From: Effrenium voratum
Lineage: Eukaryota; Sar; Dinophyceae; Suessiales; Symbiodiniaceae
Length of the DNA stretch: 64,000 bases
NCBI GenBank assembly: GCA_963377175.1
Contig: CAUJNA010001213.1
Location: 923,001-987,000, forward strand
Direction: 5' to 3'
A program made the position numbers and the translations under genes. Shown here one piece after another: positions 26,001 through 29,770 of the stretch. Numbering within the stretch: position 1 is the stretch's first letter; each line of letters opens with the position of its first letter. The notes under the pieces were generated by a model, which was given only the letters and a program-made list of their open reading frames with translations, was not told the DNA's origin and made no database searches.

Positions 26001-27960
26001 GTGAGTTTCTTTGGGGTCATGGTGCTTTGATTTTCTCTTGGCTGTCAACGTCTTCAACTGGGAGTGTTTCCCTTGAACCTCTCACTTGGCCATGGGTCAA
26101 CATCCCCACTAAAATAGGTTCTAAAGTGGGTGGTGAATTCACAAATCCCAACCAAAAATGGCACCATTGGTTTTGACCCGCAGCCACTTGGGTGACTTTG
26201 ACCATGGTAAAAAATAATGGGGCCAGTTTCTTCAGCTTGGCAAAGTACAAGATCGCTGCGTCAGTCGCTTCTGGCCAGTCAACTCGACAATTTGGCAAAG
26301 GACCTGTAACAAGGCTGCGAGGGTACTTATACCCTCTGTGGTGTGCAGACATATGGGAATAACACTAGAGCCTGTGATAGCCTGTGACTCGCGGAGATGT
26401 TCTTTGATCTGTTTGATGTATTATCGCTCCCTTATTCAATGAGTATCTTAAACAATCAGCATCCAATCTACAGGGAGGGGTCCACATCCATTAGCCAGGC
26501 CGGCCACTTTGTATACTGCCATGATGACGCTCCTTGTGGACTTGGATTCAGTCCTTGGCTTCCCACGGCATGTTCGGGGATGCATGGGCTTGCGGGGATG
26601 CATGGGCTTGCCGGCACGCGTGGAATAGATGCCGCAAACACTGCATGGGTAACAAGATCACCATGAGTTTGGCAGAGCTGCCAGAGTCTTGTGGTTGGTG
26701 GTGTTAATTATTGTTCTACCCAGTTGCCCAGCGGTGCCCTTTCTTCTCTCTTTTTTTTGGGAAGGGTTTCCCTTTAAAGTCGACCAACCCAAAAAAAGGA
26801 TGCCCGTTTTCTCCCCTGGAAATCCACTGGACATCTGGATTTACGTACACCATTCAGGGACTGGATGGCGCGGCCTTGTCAGGTTGATTCGCTTTCCGCA
26901 GCATCCCTGGCCGAAAGGCCGGCGGCGCGACTTTTTTTTCCCTAGCCTTTACCTGGTTCCTCCAAGTTGGGTCTACGGCCGCGTTGGATCTGATTTTGGG
27001 CTTGGAATGGCTTGGAATCCTATGCTTGGTACCGCCTGCCTGCCTGTCGGTTTGCTGGAAGGCACGTGACTGTTTTCTGTTTTGCATCTCTTGCTTTGCG
27101 ATGTGTCTTGCTTTTGGCCGCTGATCTCTGAAGGGTCCTTTTCCTCCACCTCCTTGTGCGCTGACAGATACCTACTCTGCATTTTTGGTCTAGCCTTTGT
27201 GCAAAAGAGGATATTCAAGCGGCCAGTAGCCCTTTCCATCAAGACTGTAAGTCTTTCAAGTTGCTCTTGTCAGCTTCCATGAGTGTTGGAAGGAGGGTTA
27301 CTTTGTGTTGAAGCCTTTGGGCCGGGCCTGAGGTTGAACAAGGTGATGAGTGTAGGCTAGATGTCTTTGGCCATGTGTTGACATCACGCTTTCAATGCAC
27401 TGCCTGTCATGGTCAGTCATGTTCCCAGCCGTCGGCACCTCGCAGGCTTTCTCGGGATGTGCTCCTTGGCTCGCCGGGGGGAGCGATATTTTTTTAATGC
27501 ACCAAGCACGCCCTTCAACCGGGTTTCTCCTCATGAGGGGGTTGAACTGGGTTCCCCCAAGCACAAGTGATGAGAACCTCCAAATCACTGGTCAAAGGGC
27601 GTTTTTTTTGGGGGGACCGCCACTTTGGAGCTAAGTGCGAGGATGTGGCTGTGGCTGTCAAAACCGTTTTGGGATCCCCTTTGGGTTGGGATGTGTGAAT
27701 TCACCACCCAATTCAGTCTATTTTAGTGGGAATCGATTGGGATGCTCACTGTAAGTACGGGATTTTGCCCCATGGCCACTTTGGATGCCACCCATTTTAG
27801 GACCGATTTTAGTGGGCAGCATATTCACTGGGGCCACGATTTGGATTTGGCCCCGTGGCCACCTTCTCGATGCACCTTGCTGAGGTTGGACGGCCAGGAG
27901 GTGCCCTTGGAGGTGTTGCTGGCGGAGGAAAGCTCGCTGGAAGATCTTTGCAGCTCAATC
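1561..27960 (+). CDS. NRPS-type adenylation-thiolation protein (A-T), many exons, 5' part outside window
   Basis: Spliced gene for a non-ribosomal peptide synthetase-like adenylation domain plus carrier (thiolation) domain. It would activate a carboxylic or amino acid with ATP and load it on a phosphopantetheine arm. Exons in order: 1561-1632, 3394-3422, 3641-3724, 4123-4156, 4593-4630, 5990-6034, 6505-~6580, 16670-16750, 21694-21729, 22179-22225, 22590-22668, 24780-24827, 26883-26917, 27885-27960. Core motifs appear in family order: GELLVGGIG...GYHNRPEL (A6), VYRTGDL (A7), GRLDQQ|VKFRGFRIELGEIE (A8), AYMVP (A9), TASGKVDR (A10), then GVDSL with the carrier serine. Codon phase matches across most junctions; one small segment (between A8 and A9) seems unfound. 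A1-A4 are missing, presumably left of the window. Donors are mostly GC. Substrate cannot be predicted. A gene for another module could follow. Alternative: stand-alone acyl-activating carrier protein rather than a peptide synthetase. Confidence 0.85.
1868..2024. repeat. Cluster of CCGTA(T) motifs
   Basis: Seven or more CCGTA/CCCGTATTT units in about 155 bp, irregularly spaced. A second cluster with the same wording is at 47258-47352. No gene is seen in either; probably a dispersed intron repeat family. Confidence 0.55.
2673..2713. repeat. (CA)n microsatellite
   Basis: About 20 uninterrupted CA units. They create long artificial Thr-His or Val-Cys open frames on both strands (2581-3378 + and 2388-3056 -), which I do not annotate as genes. 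Confidence 0.95.
3394..3422 (+). CDS. NRPS micro-exon: start of A6
   Basis: A 29-nt exon (2 nt plus nine codons) coding EEEADGELL between a CAG acceptor and a GT donor. It supplies the 'GELL' of the A6 motif and joins in phase to the following exon. Confidence 0.8.
3641..3724 (+). CDS. NRPS exon: A6 motif
   Basis: 84 nt, 28 codons, starting VGGIGVALGYHNRPELTAQ and ending DEGK. It is a near-consensus A6 region (GxGxARGYxNRPELT). Acceptor CAG|G, donor AAG|GC. Confidence 0.9.
4123..4156 (+). CDS. NRPS micro-exon: A7 motif
   Basis: 34 nt coding VYRTGDLVRHA plus one base. This is the A7 motif, whose Asp contacts the ATP ribose in the family. Phase requires a GA donor (GCAG|GACC), joining to the next exon as HAG|DGLEFLG. 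GA donors are rare but known in dinoflagellates. Confidence 0.85.
4427..4545. repeat. Dispersed intron element, family P (copy 1)
   Basis: Shares about 100 bp (CTGGA(T/C)CCTCAAACT...GATATCACCCCAT) with 16490-16600. Both copies are intronic. No terminal inverted repeat was recognised. Confidence 0.6.
4593..4630 (+). CDS. NRPS micro-exon: segment between A7 and A8
   Basis: 38 nt coding DGLEFLGRLDQQ, the family's 'DGxLEFLGRxDxQ' hinge segment. Acceptor CAG|GA, donor CAG|GC. Contiguous in protein with the A7 exon before and the A8 exon after. Confidence 0.9.
4697..4806. repeat. Dispersed intron element, family C (copy 1)
   Basis: Contains CCACTTAACCCCTAAAAAGT... and GCAACCAAG. Better-preserved copies lie at 18949-19100, 21061-21187 and 24893-25024, with a fragment at 34385-34446. 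Typical wording: AAACCACTAAAAAGTTAA then GGAGCAGAAAGCAACCGAG. Confidence 0.55.
5490..5640. repeat. Repeat family Q, copy without insert
   Basis: About 150 bp homologous to 32745-33055. This copy has no element at GGGATGT|ATGCTTGC, whereas the other copy carries an 89-bp insert there (32914-33002). It also lacks a second ~61-bp segment present in the other copy. Confidence 0.8.
5990..6034 (+). CDS. NRPS exon: A8 motif
   Basis: 45 nt, 15 codons, VKFRGFRIELGEIEA: an almost perfect A8 motif, the hinge/second-half-reaction loop of the adenylation superfamily. Acceptor CCAG|GTG, GC donor after GCG. In phase with LGRLDQQ before and VLERLPEV after. Confidence 0.95.
6103..6226. repeat. TIR element, family A (complete copy)
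   Basis: 124 bp bounded by CTTGCCCAAAG and CTTTGGGCAACTGAG, i.e. terminal inverted repeats of about 11 bp, with internal ACCTTTTGACCTTTTGG and AAAAGGTTAACCTTTT. Related copies: 11915-12032, 25830-25940; partial ones near 10248-10320, 14997-15102, 25483-25545, 31562-31650, 53495-53578. Confidence 0.75.
6505..6580 (+). CDS. NRPS exon following A8
   Basis: After GCAG, the frame reads VLERLPEVAAATAAL, continuing GEIEA| as in the family (EIEAVLRRHPxVxEA). Very GC-rich. The 3' end is uncertain: several GC, GT and GA donors lie between 6552 and 6585. Confidence 0.75.
6648..6762. repeat. Small TIR element
   Basis: CCCAGAGGCTCC at the left and GGAGCCTCTGGG at the right: perfect 12-bp inverted ends, about 115 bp apart, in the intron after the preceding NRPS exon. 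Only one copy recognised. Confidence 0.65.
7083..7315 (+). CDS. Nucleoredoxin candidate first exon
   Basis: The frame ends MASPLASLPLVKKDG|, like nucleoredoxin N-termini, at a GT donor leaving phase 2, which fits the one-base start of the WCPPC exon. Two start choices: ATG at 7272, giving a short cytosolic N-terminus, or ATG at 7083, adding a basic stretch and a hydrophobic segment (FHLATLFFSTAFLLFASMI) that would be a signal anchor. I cannot choose. Confidence 0.5.
7083..14758 (+). CDS. Nucleoredoxin / tryparedoxin-like protein, at least seven exons
   Basis: Thioredoxin-fold thiol-disulfide oxidoreductase. Exons: 7083-7315 (start uncertain), 9085-9144, 10022-10097, 11072-11148, 12353-12407, 14069-14122, 14693-14758. 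Visible family marks in order: MASPLASLPLVKKDG; LYFSAHWCPPCRGFTPALKQ with the WCPPC redox centre; FYETLKEKGENVEIIFVSAD; DYFADHHGDWLAVDF; HFEVSGIPSLILVDSHGK (cis-Pro loop and following strand); DGRSDVAS; FAGWKKSAGDWRETAG, as in nucleoredoxin C-termini. From the WCPPC exon onward all junctions are in phase and donors are GC. A short segment between KKDG and LYFS seems unfound, and the true C-terminus after 14758 is uncertain. The whole gene lies in one intron of the NRPS gene on the same strand. Role by family: cytosolic or secreted redox regulation; substrate unknown. Confidence 0.85.
7923..8017. repeat. (GA)n followed by (GAAA)n microsatellite
   Basis: About 20 bp of GA and about 75 bp of GAAA. 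Followed at 8049-8067 by (AT)n; another (AT)n lies at 8257-8278. Confidence 0.95.
9085..9144 (+). CDS. Nucleoredoxin exon with WCPPC active site
   Basis: 60 nt: one base, 19 codons LYFSAHWCPPCRGFTPALK, and CA completed by the next exon. CPPC is the nucleoredoxin/tryparedoxin active site. Acceptor GAG|G, GC donor. The intron begins GCGCCTCGAATTGATGCGAGG, a start shared with the intron after 14758. Confidence 0.95.
9180..9316. repeat. TIR element, family E (copy 1)
   Basis: Bounded by TGGCTGTGGGTCACAAC and GTTTTGACCCATGGCCA (about 15-bp imperfect inverted ends). Inside: TGAATTCACCCATTTTAG...GATGTTCACCGGGG. Other copies: 23581-23699, 26087-26186 (inverted), 27645-27778, 27779-27862; fragment 22378-22460. 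Confidence 0.75.
9426..9528. repeat. TIR element, family F (copy 1)
   Basis: Shares GACCGCAGGTTTTAGTCC-like core and GTCAAAATT/TTTTTGACCCA ends with 14440-14542 and 34995-35101. Confidence 0.65.
10022..10097 (+). CDS. Nucleoredoxin exon 3
   Basis: 76 nt coding FYETLKEKGENVEIIFVSAD then KTPEE. This is the helix-strand following the active site in the thioredoxin fold. AG|G acceptor, GC donor; phase agrees on both sides. Confidence 0.95.
10852..10962. repeat. TIR element, family O (copy 1)
   Basis: Ends ACCAACCCCAGTTGATAA and TTGATAAACAGGGGTTA are inverted. Homologous to 52269-52368, where ends are TAATCAACCCCAGTT and AACTGGGGTCGATTA. A diverged relative lies at 42058-42150. Confidence 0.65.
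11072..11148 (+). CDS. Nucleoredoxin exon 4
   Basis: 77 nt coding DYFADHHGDWLAVDFKATKE then REQLS plus two bases. Corresponds to the family's 'EYFxxMPWLAVPF' strand. AG|G acceptor, GC donor. Confidence 0.9.
11915..12032. repeat. TIR element, family A (copy)
   Basis: GGACCTTTTGATTTG...CCAAAAGGTTCATTTTAGTTCCAGG...GGGCAACTCAG; diverged copy of the family complete at 6103-6226. Confidence 0.55.
12353..12407 (+). CDS. Nucleoredoxin exon 5
   Basis: 55 nt coding HFEVSGIPSLILVDSHGK, containing the cis-proline of the fold (GIPSL). AG|G acceptor, donor AAG|GCAAGG. Confidence 0.95.
14069..14122 (+). CDS. Nucleoredoxin exon 6
   Basis: 54 nt, AVEAVDGRSDVASCKTPE: the family's 'DGR..V' turn after the last strand. 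Phase 0 at both ends, GC donor. Confidence 0.75.
14238..14312. repeat. Family S element, partial
   Basis: GGACTTCGGTCAC...TTTGGAGCATTTGAGTGG...CGGAAGTGAGG. Family S is complete at 39147-39253; see that entry. Confidence 0.5.
14440..14542. repeat. TIR element, family F (copy 2)
   Basis: ATGGGTATGGGTCAAAATT at left, CTTGACCCACGGCCAT at right, core GGACCGCAGGTTTTAGTCC. About 103 bp. Confidence 0.7.
14693..14758 (+). CDS. Nucleoredoxin exon 7
   Basis: 66 nt, AVMQTFAGWKKSAGDWRETA then GT. The last helix of nucleoredoxins typically reads like this. GC donor follows; if unspliced the frame stops at 14786. The following 25 bases nearly repeat the start of the intron after the WCPPC exon. Confidence 0.8.
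15648..15740 (-). repeat. tRNA-like repeat, family G (copy 1)
   Basis: On the minus strand GGTTCACATCC resembles a Pol III B box. Family members at 18346-18412, 29420-29512, 58795-58880, 62365-62445 and 62925-62995 carry GGTTCAAATCC, GGTTGCATCC or similar. No complete tRNA cloverleaf is apparent. Confidence 0.4.
16025..16072. repeat. Tandem pair of 23-bp units
   Basis: Two adjacent copies of AATGGGGTGAACAAAGCGT, period about 23 bp. Confidence 0.8.
16400..16490. repeat. TIR element, family R (copy 1)
   Basis: CTGGAGTCTCCATGAGCCTT at left, AAGGGTCAGAAGACTCCAG at right, core GACCCCATTATTT. Flanks CTAC/TTAC may be a 4-bp target duplication. Same family as the insert at 32914-33002. Confidence 0.75.
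16490..16600. repeat. Family P element (copy 2)
   Basis: Copy of 4427-4545, immediately next to the family R element. Confidence 0.6.
16670..16750 (+). CDS. NRPS exon before A9
   Basis: 81 nt, 27 codons: ALGGSGAPAAAGDAAALRAA then RLAALEK. The family has here 'GDxAALRAxLAxxLP', just before A9. GAG|G acceptor, GC donor; phase 0 at both ends. The residues linking it to the exon ending near 6580 (usually LVAFV) were not found. Confidence 0.75.
17091..17199. repeat. TIR element, family D (copy 1)
   Basis: 109 bp from CAGGGCTCCTT to AAGGATCCCTG (11-bp inverted ends, one mismatch). Inside: CCATTTGAAACATG and TTCAGGTGTATAATG. Other copies 44292-44405 and 58541-58654. Confidence 0.85.
17248..17336. 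repeat. TIR element, family B (copy 1, left end worn)
   Basis: CCCTACTAAAATAGACTACAG and right end CTCTACTGGAGGACCTAG. Complete copies at 20907-21022 and 58228-58343. Confidence 0.7.
17681..17902 (+). CDS. Unidentified ORF in NRPS intron
   Basis: Up to 73 codons ending TAA. Includes a hydrophobic Cys/Gly stretch (ACGLVVCGGLVWP) and EFWFFDLNHWATEV. Codon use is plausible but not GC-rich like the spliced exons. No family recognised; could be an old gene fragment. Confidence 0.25.
   Translation: MRSRTLQRLREVQQHPLDTFFRACGLVVCGGLVWPSISCLVDSEMSQAQKEFWFFDLNHWATEVRTVQIPLER
18346..18412 (-). repeat. tRNA-like repeat, family G (copy 2)
   Basis: Minus strand: GTTTAGTGGCTG (A-box-like) followed by GGTTCAAATCC (B-box-like) about 40 bases later. 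On the plus strand the ends TGGTTTGGGG and CATCAAACC are loosely inverted. Confidence 0.45.
18459..18770. repeat. AT-rich tract: AAT-rich then (AT)n
   Basis: 18459-18600 is rich in ATAATA/AATAAT trinucleotide wording; 18667-18765 is nearly pure TA repeats. The most AT-rich stretch of the window; no gene. Confidence 0.85.
18830..18930 (+). CDS. Possible GC-rich exon, unidentified
   Basis: The frame reading ALGTGLESLAGHLRLSVQRQ then AEKAKK has GC-rich third positions and a helical look, with a possible AAAG|GT donor. It is not needed by the NRPS chain, whose flanking exons join in phase without it. Could be chance or an unknown gene. Confidence 0.25.
18949..19100. repeat. Dispersed intron element, family C (copy 2)
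   Basis: GCATTTTGCCAAGGGATGTCAGGACTT...AAACCACTAAATGTTTAACTTT...GGAGCAGAAAGCAACCGAG. Confidence 0.65.
20199..20534 (+). CDS. Small putative secreted protein
   Basis: 111 codons from ATG to TAA. Starts MRFLLFLAIVHAQDD: a short basic n-region, a hydrophobic core and an A-Q cleavage-like site, i.e. a signal peptide. The mature part has several Cys (FCLEIG, LLCPVTC, VVCDPDC) that could pair, and no membrane segment. A longer start 15 bases upstream adds MGRGH. No family recognised. It lies in an NRPS intron on the same strand with no splice sites needed, so it may be a retroposed or independent gene, or a chance frame. Confidence 0.35.
   Translation: MRFLLFLAIVHAQDDFCLEIGSTRRGSWWFPGGTMRDNGAGLFETVPKEHRALGRGEGSVQVENVRTLGYSQGNLAFLLCPVTCNSKRLEDDSGVVCDPDCFQGAIIQDLC
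20907..21022. repeat. TIR element, family B (copy 2)
   Basis: Left end CCAGGTCCCCCAGTAGTG, core CCCTACTAAAATGGACCACAG, right end CTCTTCCGGAGTCC: inverted ends of about 15 bp with mismatches. Confidence 0.7.
21061..21187. repeat. Dispersed intron element, family C (copy 3)
   Basis: Nearly abuts the preceding family B element. Wording as at 18949-19100. Confidence 0.65.
21694..21729 (+). CDS. NRPS micro-exon: A9 motif
   Basis: 36 nt, 12 codons AYMVPQQVHTVE. A9 in the family is LPxYMVPxxW. GAG|G acceptor, GAG|GC donor. Continues in phase as VE|AMPLTASGK. Confidence 0.9.
22179..22225 (+). CDS. NRPS exon: A10 motif
   Basis: 47 nt coding AMPLTASGKVDRQSL plus CC. Contains the invariant A10 lysine (SGKVDR) that contacts substrate and ATP in the adenylation reaction. 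GC donor in phase with the next exon (Pro completed by G). Confidence 0.95.
22590..22668 (+). CDS. NRPS exon: linker and first carrier helix
   Basis: 79 nt coding LAAATSAPEIPRGEGAEHLT then RVSGRL. Pro/Ala-rich linker followed by the amphipathic first helix of a carrier domain. CAG|G acceptor, CTG|GC donor, phases agree. Confidence 0.85.
22695..22801. repeat. TIR element, family H (copy 1)
   Basis: CTCAGTTGTTCAGTGGC at left and GTCGCTGAACAATTGAG at right: 17-bp inverted ends with three mismatches. Related: 26715-26840, 45408-45525, 48186-48303 (CCCTTTTTTTTCTCC...CCACTGG(A/G)CATCTG). Confidence 0.75.
23142..23259. repeat. 58-bp tandem duplication
   Basis: Two perfect or near-perfect copies of a 58-bp unit starting CCCTCCATTTAAACGGGTCC, a recent duplication. 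Confidence 0.9.
23581..23699. repeat. TIR element, family E (copy 2)
   Basis: ATGGCTCTGGGTCAAAACC at left, TTTCGACCCATGGCCA at right, about 119 bp. Confidence 0.75.
24780..24827 (+). CDS. NRPS exon: carrier domain, before the serine
   Basis: 48 nt, 16 codons ALGAEVDWSASLGSLG: loop before the phosphopantetheine site. GCAG acceptor, GGG|GC donor, phase 0 both ends, joining to VDSL. Confidence 0.9.
24893..25024. repeat. Dispersed intron element, family C (copy 4)
   Basis: GCATTTTGCCAAGGGCTGTTAGGACTT...AAACCACTAAAAGTTAG...GCAACCGGGTTG. Confidence 0.65.
25159..25243. repeat. TIR element, family K (copy 1)
   Basis: AACTTCTGTGATACC at left, GTATCACAGAAGTGAT at right: about 13-bp inverted ends, 85 bp. 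Second copy 57988-58075; both have GGATCACTCGGGGTT just upstream, so the repeat is longer than the inverted part. Confidence 0.75.
25830..25940. repeat. TIR element, family A (copy)
   Basis: CAACTCAGTTTATCGACC at left, CTTTGGGCAACTGAG at right; internal GACCTTTTGACCTTTTGG as at 6103-6226. Confidence 0.7.
26087..26186. repeat. TIR element, family E (inverted copy)
   Basis: TTGGCCATGGGTCAA at left, TTTTGACCCGCAGCCA at right; internal CCCCACTAAAATAGG and GGTGAATTCAC on the opposite strand to the other copies. Confidence 0.75.
26883..26917 (+). CDS. NRPS micro-exon with carrier serine
   Basis: 35 nt coding VDSLSAASLAE plus two bases. With the G of the previous exon this is GVDSL, the carrier-protein signature whose serine is phosphopantetheinylated. 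CAG|G acceptor, GC donor. Confidence 0.9.
27645..27862. repeat. Two adjacent family E elements
   Basis: 27645-27778 (TGGCTGTCAAAACC ... TTTTGCCCCATGGCCA) and 27779-27862 (CACCCATTTTAGGACCGATTTTAGTGG ... GGCCCCGTGGCCA), head to tail, ending only 23 bp before the last carrier exon. Confidence 0.65.
27885..27960 (+). CDS. NRPS exon: end of carrier domain
   Basis: After GAG|G the frame gives LDGQEVPLEVLLAEESSLED then LCSSI, the last two carrier helices, in phase (SLAE-R-LDGQ). If unspliced it stops at TAG 27961-27963. That TAG lies in the left end (CTAGGT) of a family B element, so the real exon may instead end at the GC donor in CTTTGCAG near 27946. Whether a further domain follows is open. Confidence 0.85.
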
Positions 27961-28072
27961 TAGGTTATTTTAGGTGCCCTTTCTCGCGCTTCTTTGGGGG
28001 AGGGTTCCCCTACTAACATGGACTACGGAGAAAAAAGGGTACCCTTATTAGAATCTCTCTACTGGAGGGCCA
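27961..28072. repeat. TIR element, family B (copy 3), abutting coding exon
   Basis: CTAGGT at 27960, core CCCCTACTAACATGGACTACGG, right end CTCTCTACTGGAGGGCC. It begins where the carrier-domain frame ends. Confidence 0.65.
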
Positions 28073-29282
28073 AGCAACCGTGCTTCCTCTTTTCCTGAAT
28101 TCTGCTTCGGACTTCATGCTTTTTGGAAAGAAACCTTTGGTTAAACAACACACAGTTTGGATTTGTGTTACCCAATCCACTCAGGAAGCGAGCTTCTCAA
28201 AATGAATTTCGGACCCCTTTTGATTCCCAAAGGAAGCCGGATATACATGGGGTGTGGTTCCTTACATTTTGGCAAAACGAATAGTCGCCGCGAGGAAGGG
28301 ATTTTCACCAGACAAGCAGTGATTCTTAGGTGTATAGGCCAACCGTTGCCCGACTTTCATCCATGGAATCTGGCTGGGTCCTGGCCTGAACTATTTTTCC
28401 CCCTAAAAACCGAGCCTGCGGGTTTCCTGTGGACGGAAGCGAAACTGTCCGCCCTTTTGGTGTTACCCACGTGATTTTTTGCCCCTTTAGCCGGCAAAAA
28501 GCGGGGAAGTGCTGCAAGCGACTGGCACAAGGCAATAGTTTGGACTTCATGTAGCTCGCAGTAGTCTCGTTTTGGGATCGGACACGCCTTTTTGGGCTCT
28601 CCACGATCTCCACATCAAGGTACATGAATTTGACACAGAAAAGCAAGCCCATTTAATTAATACAGGGGACTTCATGGGGATTGTTTTCTAGGGGGTCGCC
28701 TTGGGTAGTTAATACACGGGGGGGATTGGTCTGCCTTGCTATTTCCCTAGCAGGGTGAATCCCGAATTGATGCAGGTACCAGTCTAACCCTCACACGCGA
28801 AAATGTCAGAGCCACAGAAGTGGTAGGACCGATCATTCTGTTCCGGGGCTCCCTGCCATACCCTCAGATTTGATGTTGAGGGTTTGCAGGGTTTTAGAAT
28901 CCCACTGCAATTCCCCAAAAATGTACGCAAAGGATCAGCGAACCGCAAAGTGATCTCATGGATCGTACCACTATGACCCGACCCCTGTTTCCAGCAATTG
29001 GCTTTCGAACAGCACATGCGCCACGGCAGCTGTGTCCCCGTGCCAGTTTGAATATCCCTGCTTGCCAGTGTCGGCCGCCCGCCAGCAAACATGGTTTCGT
29101 GAAACAACACTCCATTGGGAAGTGTCCTCTTCGAAAAAGGGGCCTGAGCAATTCTGTGTTTGAAGGTTCACAATACGAGGGGCGAGATTACAGTCTCAGG
29201 CTTGATGGCTTTGGTTCAAAGCTGCCCCAGCCCCTGTGAATGATTTCGGCCTTTGTGGTTGAGAGTCCTGGATCAGACTCAG

Positions 29283-29356
29283 GCACCTACCTCAAGGATC
29301 GCCAGACGCCCGAAAAAGCGAGCCAGCCGGAAAAAGCCCGTGCGGTGAGAAAGGGC
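29283..29356 (+). CDS. Possible exon upstream of gene B
   Basis: After CAG|GC the frame reads TYLKDRQTPEKASQPEKARA then VRK, charged and coding-like, followed by GC/GT donor options. It could belong to the 5' part of gene B. No phase proof. Confidence 0.3.
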
Positions 29357-29419
29357 TCATTGGAGACCATTTGGAAGGGGGGGGGGGGCGGGGTTCCGCA
29401 CCCCCCAATTCAGGTAGGC

Positions 29420-29512
29420 CTTTTGGTGGTTCAAGTGTTGGTTTGGATTGGTGGGGATGCAACCTCTGGTTCTTGTGGGAAACCACTCATAACCGCCAAA
29501 CCACCAACCCAA
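29420..29512 (-). repeat. tRNA-like repeat, family G (copy 3)
   Basis: Minus strand has TGGCGGTTATGAGTGG (A-box-like) and GGTTGCATCC (B-box-like). Plus-strand ends GGTTTGGATTGGTGG and CCAAACCACCAACC are also inverted. Confidence 0.45.
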
Positions 29513-29704
29513 ACTCCAATCAGAGGGAAGCTGATATTTATACCCTAGTCGAAAAGCCTTTGTCAAAGGGAAACCAAAATGACACCACCCCTTGTTGGGG
29601 GTCCGATTCTTATTTTGACACAAACCCATGGAATCTCAGGAGCCGCTCACTGTTTGGGGGGATCACCCCTAGTTCGAAAGGGAATCTATCGAAAACCGGC
29701 TGAG

Positions 29705-29770
29705 GCGGGCTGGCTTTACCTTTGAGCAGTGCTGCAAGGAGGAGGTCGAGGGGTGCCCGGAACCTCAATG
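29705..29770 (+). CDS. Gene B exon: FTFEQCC motif
   Basis: 66 nt from GAG|G to a GT donor. RAGFTFEQCCKEEVEGCPEP: I recall 'FTFExCC' boxes from many predicted dinoflagellate extracellular proteins, but cannot name a domain. Ends TG|, completed to Trp by the next exon. Confidence 0.55.
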
